Of a stretch of DNA of 64,000 nucleotides, positions 28,061 to 37,050 are shown piece after piece (position 1 is the first letter of the stretch; each line of letters opens with the position of its first letter). This DNA comes from Verrucomicrobiota bacterium. GTDB taxonomy: Bacteria > Verrucomicrobiota > Verrucomicrobiia > Verrucomicrobiales > DEV007. Under the pieces are notes generated by a model that was not told the DNA's origin, did no database searches, and worked only from the letters and a program-made list of their open reading frames with translations. The position numbers and the translations under genes are program-made. The DNA is taken from the NCBI GenBank assembly GCA_963205275.1, contig CAUJIH010000027.1, positions 40,095 to 104,094 of the forward strand, written 5' to 3'.

Positions 28061-28855
28061 TCAGTCGTCTATCGTCTCTCGTCTCGCTGAAGCCCGGTAG
28101 TTAGCGCGCTTGTACTGTGCGGCCAGTAGAGCCATGACGTGAGTCATGGCAGCTTCTAGCTCGGCAATCAGTTTCTGCACTTTCCCTCGGAAGAGCGAGT
28201 AAAAGATGAGTGCGGGGATGCTGATAATCAGCCCTGCAGCAGTGGTGATCAGCGCCTGCGCCACGCCAGGAGCCAGCTCCATGTGTTGTACGCCGGAGGA
28301 CTTTCCGATGCTCTCGAAGGCCTTGATCATCCCGACAACCGTTCCGAGTAGGCCGACCATAGGTGCGACGCGACCGACATCATTGAGATAATTGATCCGA
28401 TTATTCAGAATACTGGCTTGGCGCGTACCTTCCGCCTCCGTCACTTCACGGACTTCGTCGAAGCTGGCGGTGGGGTTTTTCGTAGCGAAATCCAGAGTTT
28501 TATAGACGATGCGAGCGATGCACTCGTTCTCGCGGTTGCAAACGGCGATCAGCCCTAGGTAGTCCTGTTTGCGGATCAGAGAGTCCGCAGCGTTCATGAA
28601 TTTGTCACTGACGACTGTGCCCTGACGGATGGTGAACAGATAAAAAACAATCAGCAAGACGGCGAGAAAAGAAAGTCCAGCGAGAAAGCTCATCATCACG
28701 GGACCGCCTTCGAGGAAATAGTTCAGCATCGTTTGGGCGGTGCCCTGGGATGCTTCTTCCGACGATTCGGGAGCAGCCAAGGCAGAACCAGTGAGAAGAG
28801 CGATGACGGCCAAAGCTGCCGGAAATGTGGAACGGAGAGAGAATCGCAGATTCAT
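28061..28855 (-). CDS. exbB: MotA/TolQ/ExbB proton channel family protein
   Basis: The ORF track begins at 28999, but the ATG at 28855 opens a clean signal peptide (MNLRFSLRSTFPAALAVIAL...GSALAA), giving 264 aa. The extended N-terminal signal form is common for ExbB in this phylum. Three membrane helices follow: VMMSFLAGLSFLAVLLIVFY; the pair around VGRVAPMVGLLGTVVGMIKAF (the conserved TolQ/ExbB block); and ALITTAAGLIISIPALIFYSLF. Together with exbD and the TPR gene it forms the front of a minus-strand operon. The upstream 330 bp are AT-rich and shared with the divergent exopolysaccharide operon. Confidence 0.92.
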   Translation of the reverse strand: MNLRFSLRSTFPAALAVIALLTGSALAAPESSEEASQGTAQTMLNYFLEGGPVMMSFLAGLSFLAVLLIVFYLFTIRQGTVVSDKFMNAADSLIRKQDYLGLIAVCNRENECIARIVYKTLDFATKNPTASFDEVREVTEAEGTRQASILNNRINYLNDVGRVAPMVGLLGTVVGMIKAFESIGKSSGVQHMELAPGVAQALITTAAGLIISIPALIFYSLFRGKVQKLIAELEAAMTHVMALLAAQYKRANYRASARRETIDD

Positions 28856-29185
28856 CCGGAATAGGTCAGTCAATAAGAGCAGGAGAGATTCACACAAGCA
28901 AGAAGAAGATACGGAGAGAGGAATTATTAATGAATCAGAAAGCTTATGAGTGATAGAGGAACGAAAAGTCGGGGAATCATACTCGCTCTTACCGGCCATG
29001 CAAACACCTGCTCGGAGAATCGAAAAATAAGATTCAGCTAACAGTTGATATTAAAAAAACATTTACAGCTCGTGATTGTGATAATTCTAGTAATTTATAA
29101 ATTTATTATTGAAATGATCTATTTTTTCATTAGATTGTAAATATCCATAATATCTAGATAAAAATTTGGATTATTTTTTGTTCGA
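28856..29185. promoter_or_regulatory. AT-rich divergent regulatory region exbB / exopolysaccharide operon
   Basis: 330 bp between divergent operons with no credible gene. The right-hand part (about 29020-29180) is extremely AT-rich and contains the palindrome TATCTAGATA (29151-29160). A candidate plus-strand promoter is TTGAAA (29109-29114), a 16-base spacer, and TAGATT (29131-29136), about 50 bp before the wzc-like ATG. This is a weak match judged by eye. The AT-richness may reflect binding by a nucleoid protein and silencing of the capsule-type operon, which is inference. Confidence 0.5.
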
Positions 29186-31420
29186 ATGAATCAATTTAGC
29201 GCCGGTCCTACCCATCCATCTCCGTCGGAGTCCCTGTTTCCGGGATTTCCTACTCTGGATGTAGCACATCTCATGGCTGTGCTGTGGAAGCGACTGTGGC
29301 TCATTCTTCTAGTCGCTGCGACTTTCATAGCGGGAGGGGTAGCGTATGTCGCGACGGCGACAAAAATTTATCAGTCGAATGCGGTGATCTACGTGGATCC
29401 GAAGAACGAAGGAGCTGTTTTTGAGGGAATCAAGGGTGTGCGTCAAGCGAGCTGGGAGTCGCTCGATTCACTGAAGTCGATGGCAGAGGGGATTTGCAAT
29501 AGTAGCGTGATCCTCCGAGTGGTGGATCGGCTGAAACTACGAAACGATCCTACATTTCTACCTTCTCGACCGGATAGACCTTATACCGATGCTGAGATCG
29601 TCGAGATCATCAGTCGTAACGTGGGAGCGGAACTGCGTCGCGGCACGCGGCTGATCGATGTGATCGTCCGGGATCGCTCACCGGAACGCGCTCGGGACAT
29701 GGCGCTCGCCTTTGTGGATGAATTTCAAGAGTTGATTCGCGAACAGAATCGAATTTCTGCAGAGAAGAGTCGATTGGTGCTGGAGGAAGAAGCGGCAGCA
29801 CAAGTTGTGCGAGTCAATGAGGCGGAGAAGAAGGTTCAGGAATTCCGCAAGCAGCACGCAAACATTTTCCTGAACGAGAAGCGGGATTTGAGCACGACGA
29901 AACTGGAAGACCTAGACAAGCTGCTCAGTTCAGCAGCGAATGAGGTGGCGATGCGAAAGGCTGAACTGGATCAGTTTCAAAGCATCCCTGAGTCGGAGAT
30001 TGAGCGGATCTTTGAGATCGGGCAGTATGGGAATCAGGATCACGTTCAAAAGTTGATTCTTGCCCGGAATCAGAAGCGGGCGGAGTTCGCTCGGATCAAA
30101 GAACAGTTTGGCCCGAGTCACAACACCTATCGTGCCTATGAGGGAGAGCTGCGTGGACTTGATATTGAAGTAATCCAAGTCGCGAAGGGTCTCGGTGAGT
30201 CGATCAAAAATGCGTATGAACGCGCTCTCGAGCATGAAAAGACGCTCAAAGAGACAGTCCAGGAACAGAAGGTGAAGGGGATCGAAGTGGACGGAGTGAT
30301 GAAAGAATTCCGTATCTATCAGAAGAATGCCGAAGCCGCTACCGCGACATACGGACGTCTGCTAGATCGGATCAATGACACGGATGTGACCCGGCGAGTC
30401 GATGAGACGGTCGTAAGGACCTTCTCGGAACCTCTGGTGCCGAGCAAGCCGATTTCCCCAAGAAAGACGATCATCGTCGCTGTGGCTGGAGTGTTGGGAA
30501 TGCTGTCGGGGCTAGCTCTTGTCCTAGCTCTAGGCTTGCTAGACCGCACTCTCCATAGTCGGCGTCAGATCGAGTCAACGCTGGGACTCGCGGTCATGGC
30601 AGAGATCCCTGTTTTGGGGCGTGGAACTCAGAGTCTGGCAGAGTCGGTGTTCATGATGCGTGGGAGCAGCGTCCCGACGATTGAGGGCATTCGATCACTG
30701 AGAACTGCGCTCTCGGCCCATGCGCCTCGTAGCGTCATGATTACGAGTGCGATGCCGGATGAGGGCAAAAGCTTCTGTGCGGCCAACTTAGCGGTTTTAC
30801 AGGCGAATATGGGTTACCGCACTCTGCTCGTAGATGCCGATTTCCGGCGACCTCGTATGGCATCGGTTTTCGTCGATCCGATGCGAGGTCCTGCTGGTGA
30901 GAGTGCGATCACTCAGCAGGGTCTGTGTCAGCAGACTACGTTTAAGAACCTGTATTTGATTGCCTGCGGGCGAATGAGTTCCGATACCGGAGAGCCGATG
31001 AGTGGTGAAATATTTGCTCGGATGCTGAACGAGGCATATTCCGCTTTTGACTGTGTGATTATTGATACGAGTCCGCTTCTCGCGGTGAGCGATGGACTCA
31101 ACTACTCTCGTCACGCTGATGCTGTAGTGCTGGTCGTCCGAGCGGGCAAGACGCGAGCGGATCATGCCAAGCAGGCTGTGCGCGAACTGCAACGTATGAG
31201 AGCCTCGCTCGTCGGCACGGTGCTCAATGGGTGCAAAGAAGCTGAGGTTACTTGCAGTGACTACGCACAAGCGACTCCGCCCATGCCGCAAATCATCACG
31301 AAAGCGGGTGAGAGTGCCTCCAGCAAGCGGCCAGAAAAGTCCCAGGCTCCTACACCTGTGGCTGGCAGTCAGGGACCTTCATTCTCTCCGTCCGATGAAA
31401 CGGCGGTCAAGGGCCATTGA
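29186..31420 (+). CDS. Wzz/Wzc-type polysaccharide co-polymerase with BY-kinase domain
   Basis: 744 aa; controls chain length and export of an exopolysaccharide. The N-terminal Wzz domain has a first membrane helix at about residues 36-56 (LWLILLVAATFIAGGVAYVA), a long periplasmic coiled-coil region, and a second helix at about 427-452 (IIVAVAGVLGMLSGLALVLA). The cytoplasmic BY-kinase domain carries Walker A SAMPDEGKS (about residue 525), Walker A' LLVDADFRRPRM and Walker B CVIIDTSP. The C-terminal tail (about 55 aa) holds only a single tyrosine (CSDYAQ) instead of the usual tyrosine cluster, so cycling by tail autophosphorylation may be absent or unusual. First gene of a six-gene operon. Confidence 0.9.
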   Translation: MNQFSAGPTHPSPSESLFPGFPTLDVAHLMAVLWKRLWLILLVAATFIAGGVAYVATATKIYQSNAVIYVDPKNEGAVFEGIKGVRQASWESLDSLKSMAEGICNSSVILRVVDRLKLRNDPTFLPSRPDRPYTDAEIVEIISRNVGAELRRGTRLIDVIVRDRSPERARDMALAFVDEFQELIREQNRISAEKSRLVLEEEAAAQVVRVNEAEKKVQEFRKQHANIFLNEKRDLSTTKLEDLDKLLSSAANEVAMRKAELDQFQSIPESEIERIFEIGQYGNQDHVQKLILARNQKRAEFARIKEQFGPSHNTYRAYEGELRGLDIEVIQVAKGLGESIKNAYERALEHEKTLKETVQEQKVKGIEVDGVMKEFRIYQKNAEAATATYGRLLDRINDTDVTRRVDETVVRTFSEPLVPSKPISPRKTIIVAVAGVLGMLSGLALVLALGLLDRTLHSRRQIESTLGLAVMAEIPVLGRGTQSLAESVFMMRGSSVPTIEGIRSLRTALSAHAPRSVMITSAMPDEGKSFCAANLAVLQANMGYRTLLVDADFRRPRMASVFVDPMRGPAGESAITQQGLCQQTTFKNLYLIACGRMSSDTGEPMSGEIFARMLNEAYSAFDCVIIDTSPLLAVSDGLNYSRHADAVVLVVRAGKTRADHAKQAVRELQRMRASLVGTVLNGCKEAEVTCSDYAQATPPMPQIITKAGESASSKRPEKSQAPTPVAGSQGPSFSPSDETAVKGH

Positions 31421-31442
31421 ACTCTTTTGAATCTCACAGAAC

Positions 31443-32924
31443 ATGACTAAACAACAGACCTTGTCCGGAGAAAAGCGTCGGAGATTTAACGCCCCTCTAC
31501 GTCAGACGGCCGAGACGACGCGCACTCGTTATCGGCGTTTGGTGGAAGGGGCCTTCATCGTGGATCTATTAGTAGTAGCCAGTACTCTTCTTCTGGCCCA
31601 GTGGATTCGATTTGAGACACCTATCGCAGAACTCGGTCTACCAGTGGAGGACGTTTTTCACGCCAGCGATTATATCGGACATATTGTTCTCGGGGTACTT
31701 TTGATGATGGGAATTCTGGTGAACTTCCATCTCTATACGCGAGAGAATCTGCTTTCCTTCACGAGGACTCTGCGCATTCTCTTTAAGTCCTGCTTTATCT
31801 GGGTGCTTGTGTATTTAGGGCTGACGCTGATGTTGAAATTCGATCCACCGATTTCGCGTGTCTTCTGTGGGATCGGACTCGTCGTGATGCTGATCGTGCT
31901 ACCTCTCTGGCGCGGGCTGCTGTGGCGAGTGCTGAGTCGAGAAGAGAATTCCTGTACGCTGCGTCAGCGCGCTCTGGTCGTTGGCTGGAGTAAGGATTTC
32001 GCTCGCGCTGTCGAGGTTTTTTCGAACTCGACGGATCGTCCTTTCGATATCGTGGGCGTTATCGCGCCGCCCAACGGAGAATTTCAGGAGCCAGTCCCTT
32101 CACATATGCCAGTGATGGGATCGTATGAGTCCTTGGAGACCTTGCTTCAGTTGGGTGTATGTCAGGTGGTAGTGGTGGCGAATGATGCTCTGAAGTCGGG
32201 TGCGCTGATGAAGATTGCGGGACTGTGTGAGAAAGAAATGATCGATTTCAAGTTGATCCCGACCTGCTTCCAGGTGCTTCTCAGCGGACTGCACCTCGAA
32301 TCTGTCGGAGGGATTCCCATTCTCGGGATTTCACGATTGCCCCTTCATTCTGCTGCGAATCGCTACGTAAAGCGAGCAGTGGATCTCGTGGGAGGATTGG
32401 TCGGCATGATCATGGCCGCTCCTGCGATCGCACTCTTCGGTATCCTCATCTATCGGGAGAGTCCAGGGTCGATCTTTTATCGCCAGCGGCGACTCGGGGC
32501 CAATGGGCGCATCTTCGAGATGGTCAAGCTCCGCAGTATGCGACTGGATGCGGAGAAATCCGGGGTCGGCTGGACGGTGAAAGACGACCCGCGCTGCCTT
32601 CGTGTCGGAGCTTTCATGCGGCGCTGGAACATCGATGAGCTTCCCCAGTTCTGGAATGTGCTGAAAGGCGACATGAGCCTTGTGGGGCCGCGTCCGGAGA
32701 GGCCGGAACTGATCGAGCAGTTCAAGGAAGAGATTCCACACTACAACGCTCGTCACAACATCAAGCCAGGAATCACAGGATGGGCGCAGGTGAATGGACT
32801 TCGCGGTGATACTGATTTGTCGGAGAGAGTGCGCTTTGATCTGCATTATATTGAAAACTGGAATGTGCTTCTCGACTTTCAGATCATGTTTCTCACCTTC
32901 ATCAAACGTGAAGGAGCTTGCTGA
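31443..32924 (+). CDS. Undecaprenyl-phosphate sugar-1-phosphate transferase (WcaJ/EpsB type)
   Basis: 493 aa. It starts polysaccharide repeat-unit synthesis by transferring a sugar-1-phosphate to the lipid carrier at the inner membrane. The N-terminal half has four hydrophobic helices and a CoA-binding-like Rossmann domain (LRQRALVVGWSKDFARAVEVF). The C-terminal catalytic domain starts with a membrane segment (KRAVDLVGGLVGMIMAAPAI) and has FYRQRRLGANGRIFEMVKLR, WNIDELPQFWNVLKGDMSLV, VGPRPERPEL and KPGITGWAQVNGLRG. These are all family signatures. The usual sugar is glucose or galactose, but specificity cannot be read. It follows the wzc-like gene by 22 bp. Confidence 0.92.
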   Translation: MTKQQTLSGEKRRRFNAPLRQTAETTRTRYRRLVEGAFIVDLLVVASTLLLAQWIRFETPIAELGLPVEDVFHASDYIGHIVLGVLLMMGILVNFHLYTRENLLSFTRTLRILFKSCFIWVLVYLGLTLMLKFDPPISRVFCGIGLVVMLIVLPLWRGLLWRVLSREENSCTLRQRALVVGWSKDFARAVEVFSNSTDRPFDIVGVIAPPNGEFQEPVPSHMPVMGSYESLETLLQLGVCQVVVVANDALKSGALMKIAGLCEKEMIDFKLIPTCFQVLLSGLHLESVGGIPILGISRLPLHSAANRYVKRAVDLVGGLVGMIMAAPAIALFGILIYRESPGSIFYRQRRLGANGRIFEMVKLRSMRLDAEKSGVGWTVKDDPRCLRVGAFMRRWNIDELPQFWNVLKGDMSLVGPRPERPELIEQFKEEIPHYNARHNIKPGITGWAQVNGLRGDTDLSERVRFDLHYIENWNVLLDFQIMFLTFIKREGAC

Positions 32925-32948
32925 TTCACTATTTATTTATCGCTTCTC

Positions 32949-34529
32949 GTGAACTGGTTCCGACAGATTATAGAAAATTCTCAGGCGGAGATCGATGCGC
33001 CTCCGAAAGCCTCGCTCAAGTGGTTTCGATTACTGTTTGTTGCCTTTCTCTTCTCCTTCGTGTTCGACTACAAGTCGCCGGACTTGGAATTCGGGGCTCC
33101 GTCCACGGGAGGATCAGTTTTCCAGTTCGCTTTCCTTGGGATCGCCCTGCTTGCGGGGATCCTGGCAACTCTCACAGGATGGAAGTACTTGCTCATTCGC
33201 CCCGGTGTTTATCTGGTCATCCTCTGGTGGAGTTACGTAATCTTATCACTTGGCGTGGCCTTTCTCTGGGGAAATGAGTCGGGACGTATCTTGCGACTTT
33301 CCATCCCTCTCCTGCTCGTCGGTTTCGGGCTAAATTCCACTTTGTCCGCAGCGGCGACGGGGATGCGGGCGGGCGAGGCGGTGCGTTGGTTTCTTGCAGC
33401 GGCCTTGCTCAATGTTGTTTGGCGCTTCTTCTTTGGAGCGACTATGTCGGGGACTCCTCTTTCAGAGATCCGCATGGAAGTATTGAGTCCAGCGATCGGA
33501 TTTCTTTTTGCTTGGGGTGGTTGTGCCTTCTTGCTTCGCAATTATTTCGCAAAGTCCAGTCTGTTCGTGATGGGGATCCCTTTATTTGTCGCGGTGATTT
33601 CTATCACTCGCAGCTTGGCTTTGCCTCTGGTCACATCTTTTCTCACCGCCGGATTTTGTCTGGTTTTGGCCGTGCTCTGGCATATGCGAGATAGAGGTTT
33701 CCCCCTACGAAAAATCGGACCACTCATCGCGATGGGAGTCGGGGGACTCTTCGTGGTCGCTCTGGTAGCCCTGATGCAGCCAAATCTCGCTGACCGCTGG
33801 TATCAGCGTATGTTCGATAATCGGGGAGAAGCGGGGGCCACGACTGAGGATCTGTCCTCTCTGATGAGAAAAGCGGAAGCCAAGTCAATGTGGGACATTC
33901 TGTCGGAGCAGCCGCATAGCTTTCTCTACGGTCGCGGGCTGGGCGCTGCCTACTACTGGGATGAGAGCTATTTCCCTGAACTATTCCTCGTCTATCCTGA
34001 GGACCGCCACCAGTTTCCCGACGAGATTTTCAGTGCCGGTCATAGTATCTGGACCTATACGCTCTTTTCGACTGGCTTCGTGGGGATCGTGATTACTCTG
34101 CTCTCGTTCTTTATCCCGATGGGACTCAGTCTTCACGCGGCACGGCTCAATGCACTGACCGTCATGGGGCCGAGAGCCTGGGATTCTTTTCTCGTCTTTC
34201 TCCCCTTTGTCGCTATGTGGGCGACACTGAGCGAGAGCGTGACTCGAAATCCATTCGACGAGCGATTTACTGGCCCCATGTTCGCCTTCATGATGGCTCT
34301 GCCTCAGTTTTTCTACAATCGAGCCTACTATCTCAAGTATCGAGAGAATCTTGGGAACGCCTCCACACAGATTATTCTAGATGAGGAAACGGCGGAGGAG
34401 ATTCATCGAATCGATGGTGAACAGGCTCCAGTCGCTTCTCCTTGGACGGGAGAAAAGAGAGGACACCATCTCGTGATGAGTCAATACGAGTTCGGAAATG
34501 ATGTTGAAAGCCCTTCCTCAAAACAATGA
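32949..34529 (+). CDS. O-antigen ligase/polymerase-like membrane protein
   Basis: 526 aa, GTG start (MNWFRQII). There are about ten hydrophobic segments, for example FRLLFVAFLFSFVFDY, FAFLGIALLAGILATLTG, VIGFLFAWGGCAFLL-like and GVGGLFVVALVALMQP, with one large extracytoplasmic loop near residues 290-370. This fits the WaaL/Wzy polymerase-ligase layout, and the position inside the exopolysaccharide operon supports it. The sequence has no motif that separates polymerase from ligase. The stop overlaps the next gene (ATGA), so translation is coupled. A C-terminal cytoplasmic tail of about 60 aa is charged. Confidence 0.75.
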   Translation: MNWFRQIIENSQAEIDAPPKASLKWFRLLFVAFLFSFVFDYKSPDLEFGAPSTGGSVFQFAFLGIALLAGILATLTGWKYLLIRPGVYLVILWWSYVILSLGVAFLWGNESGRILRLSIPLLLVGFGLNSTLSAAATGMRAGEAVRWFLAAALLNVVWRFFFGATMSGTPLSEIRMEVLSPAIGFLFAWGGCAFLLRNYFAKSSLFVMGIPLFVAVISITRSLALPLVTSFLTAGFCLVLAVLWHMRDRGFPLRKIGPLIAMGVGGLFVVALVALMQPNLADRWYQRMFDNRGEAGATTEDLSSLMRKAEAKSMWDILSEQPHSFLYGRGLGAAYYWDESYFPELFLVYPEDRHQFPDEIFSAGHSIWTYTLFSTGFVGIVITLLSFFIPMGLSLHAARLNALTVMGPRAWDSFLVFLPFVAMWATLSESVTRNPFDERFTGPMFAFMMALPQFFYNRAYYLKYRENLGNASTQIILDEETAEEIHRIDGEQAPVASPWTGEKRGHHLVMSQYEFGNDVESPSSKQ

Positions 34530-35839
34530 ACCTAACCTTCCTCGCCGCCTGCATTATCTTTGGTGTTTCGCTCCTGCTGTTAGCGCATACCTATGTCATT
34601 TACCCTGTCCTGATGCGCTTCCTTGCTCGTGGACGCTCTTTACCTTCAAGCTGTTGGCTGGACGGCGATGAGTTGCCGGAAGTGGCCGTGCTGATGGCTG
34701 TGTACAACGAGGAAAGTGTGCTAGAAGAGACTATTTCCTCTATCCTCGCTTCGGATTACCCGGCAGAAAAAGTGCGAATCTACGTGGGTTCCGATGGCTC
34801 TACAGATTCGAGCGATCAAATCATCCGAGACTTCGCCAGGGAAGATCGACGCTTGCGGCTAGTTCAGTTCGACGGACGAAATGGCAAAATCCGTATTATG
34901 AATCATCTGACGGAGGGAGTGATGAGTACATTTACGGATTCAGAAAACGCCCTTTTCGTGCTCTGTGATGCGAATGTGGTCTGGCGTCCTGATTTGCTAC
35001 GACGACTCGCGAGGCACTTCGGTCGTGAGTCTGTGGGCTTGGTTGGCAGCGCGGTGGTGGATCGGGTGGCGGGTCGTAACGGAATCGGAGAACAGGAGGA
35101 AAGTTACATCGGGCAGGAAAACCGTATCAAATACTCGGAAGGCGTGCTGTGGGGGCGTGTCATGGGGGCCTTCGGTGCCTGCTATGCGATGCGGGCGCGA
35201 CTATTCCAGCCTGTTCCGCCTCGATATATCGTCGATGACTTTTATCTCACGATGGCCTGCCTGGAGCAGGGCAGCGATGCAATCGTCGATCTTGAGGCGA
35301 TCAGCCATGAAGCCGTGTCCACCGACATTCGTGAGGAGTTTCGTCGGAAGCGTCGCATCGCTGCAGGGAATTTTCAAAACCTAGCTCACTTCTGGTCCTT
35401 CCTACTGCCTTGGAACGGAGGCCCTGCCACGAGCTTCGCATTTTGGTCGCACAAGGGGCTGCGCTGGTGCGGGCCATTGCTCATACTCGCAGCATTCAGT
35501 GCCTGTTTGATCATGCTGACGATCCAGCCGCTGCACCCTATTTCTCTCCTGGGACTCGGTGGATTTCTTGCGGCTGGCACGATGGCTGGAATCGATTTTC
35601 TGCTGTATCGGACGAATCGGCGTCAGGTGAAACTCTTCCGCTTTGTTCGCTACTTCCTTTCGATGAATACGGCTCTATTCTTAGGACTGATCGACTTTTT
35701 ACGAGGACCGCGCAACAGTGTGTGGGAGCCGACTCGACGCGAAGGCGGTGGAAGTCAGGTCTCTTGGGAAATAACTGCACCGTGCGAGATTCGTCTCGAT
35801 GAGGAGACCCGCAAGCCGAAACCTGCCTTCCAACGATGA
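34526..35839 (+). CDS. Glycosyltransferase family 2, membrane-anchored
   Basis: 437 aa. N-terminal membrane helix (AACIIFGVSLLLLAHTYVIYP), then a GT-A domain with nucleotide-binding VAVLMAVYNEESVLEETISS, the GSDGSTDSS block, metal-site VLCDANVVW and acceptor-site SHEAVSTDIREEF with RRKRRIAAGNFQN (Q/R-x-x-R-W-like position). Two or three C-terminal hydrophobic helices follow (WCGPLLILAAFSACLIMLTI; LLGLGGFLAAGTMAGIDFLL). It is a processive-type membrane glycosyltransferase acting on the cytoplasmic side. Overlaps at both ends (ATGA) place it firmly in the operon. Confidence 0.9.
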   Translation: MNLTFLAACIIFGVSLLLLAHTYVIYPVLMRFLARGRSLPSSCWLDGDELPEVAVLMAVYNEESVLEETISSILASDYPAEKVRIYVGSDGSTDSSDQIIRDFAREDRRLRLVQFDGRNGKIRIMNHLTEGVMSTFTDSENALFVLCDANVVWRPDLLRRLARHFGRESVGLVGSAVVDRVAGRNGIGEQEESYIGQENRIKYSEGVLWGRVMGAFGACYAMRARLFQPVPPRYIVDDFYLTMACLEQGSDAIVDLEAISHEAVSTDIREEFRRKRRIAAGNFQNLAHFWSFLLPWNGGPATSFAFWSHKGLRWCGPLLILAAFSACLIMLTIQPLHPISLLGLGGFLAAGTMAGIDFLLYRTNRRQVKLFRFVRYFLSMNTALFLGLIDFLRGPRNSVWEPTRREGGGSQVSWEITAPCEIRLDEETRKPKPAFQR

Positions 35840-37050
35840 GTCTGCCCTCACTGCTGATTGCTCATTCTTGGATTGCTCTGGGCGGATCGGAGGCCACGGC
35901 TCTGTGGACGATCCAGGCACTGCGGAATCACTTTCGGATCACCTTGGTCACAGCCGCTTCGTTGGCGCGCTCTGACTGGGATGCTCTGAATCATGCCTAC
36001 GGAACCGACGTCGATCCTAGGGAGCTTGAGATCATCCAAGCGCCCCGATTTCCGGGAGCCAATGGACCGCGTGCCTTGTCCAATCTGCAGGGACGTTATT
36101 TCGAGCGCTTTTGTTACAGCATCGCAGACCACTATGATCTGTGTATGAGCGCTTATAACCCTGTTTGGTTTGGGCGACCTGGCATCCAACTCATCGGAGA
36201 TTTCAGCTTTAGTGAGGATATGCGTCGTCGCCTACACGCGCACGGGCGTCCTATCCTGCGCCATCGAGATAGTCTCGTTCGGTCTCTATATCTGAGGCTC
36301 GGGCGGAGGATCGGGGTACCCAGTCCATCCTTGGCAGATCGAGGTGACCTGATTCTCGCGAATTCTGCTTGGGCGGAGCGTATGCTCAGTGAGCACTTCG
36401 GGATTTCCCACACAGGAGTGCTCCATCCACCGGTGACGATTCCCGATGTCGCTCTTGCTGCAACCGTGCGCGATCCTCTCTCCTTCATCTGTCTCGGGCG
36501 AATCGAGCCAGAAAAAGAAATCGAGCGTATCGTCCGCATCCTCGCTCGCGTTCGGGCAGTGGGTTTTCCCGTGACATTGACTGTTGCTGGTCGTTTTGGC
36601 AGCACCGGCTATGGTAGTGAGTTGCAAAGCTGGCTTCGGGAGCAGGGAGACTGGATTTCGACTCCAGGCTTTCTCGATCTGGAAGGAAAGCGCCGGGTTC
36701 TTTCCAGTCACACTTATGCCATCCACGGCTGTCGCATCGAAGCCTTTGGCATTGCGGTGGCGGAAATGGCCGCGATGGGCTGTGTTCCTGTTGTGCCGAC
36801 CAGTGGAGGGGCTGGAGAGGTGGTCCCGTTTCCGGAGTTACAATACGATTCAGAGGAGGAAGGGATGGAAAAAATTGTGACTCTGTTGCAGAATCCTGCG
36901 AGGACTAGCGAACTTTCCCTGATGATGCCGACCCAAGCTCGGCGTTTTATTCCCGAGCGCTTTATTGAGTCAGTGCGGCGATATGTGTTAGATTTCTATT
37001 CGACTTCAATACATGCCGCTGCTCCAGAAAATATACCAGCGCTTCACTGA
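35836..37050 (+). CDS. Glycosyltransferase family 4 (GT-B)
   Basis: 404 aa soluble GT-B enzyme. The N-terminal domain opens with LIAHSWIALGGSEATALW; the donor-binding C-terminal domain has ICLGRIEPEKEIERIVRILA and the nucleotide-sugar signature EAFGIAVAEMAAMGCVPVV (ExFGxxxxE) plus SGGAGEVV. It is expected to add a sugar to the growing lipid-linked repeat unit. It overlaps the preceding gene (ATGA) and the following PIG-L gene by 38 bp. Donor and acceptor are unknown. Confidence 0.9.
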   Translation: MSLPSLLIAHSWIALGGSEATALWTIQALRNHFRITLVTAASLARSDWDALNHAYGTDVDPRELEIIQAPRFPGANGPRALSNLQGRYFERFCYSIADHYDLCMSAYNPVWFGRPGIQLIGDFSFSEDMRRRLHAHGRPILRHRDSLVRSLYLRLGRRIGVPSPSLADRGDLILANSAWAERMLSEHFGISHTGVLHPPVTIPDVALAATVRDPLSFICLGRIEPEKEIERIVRILARVRAVGFPVTLTVAGRFGSTGYGSELQSWLREQGDWISTPGFLDLEGKRRVLSSHTYAIHGCRIEAFGIAVAEMAAMGCVPVVPTSGGAGEVVPFPELQYDSEEEGMEKIVTLLQNPARTSELSLMMPTQARRFIPERFIESVRRYVLDFYSTSIHAAAPENIPALH

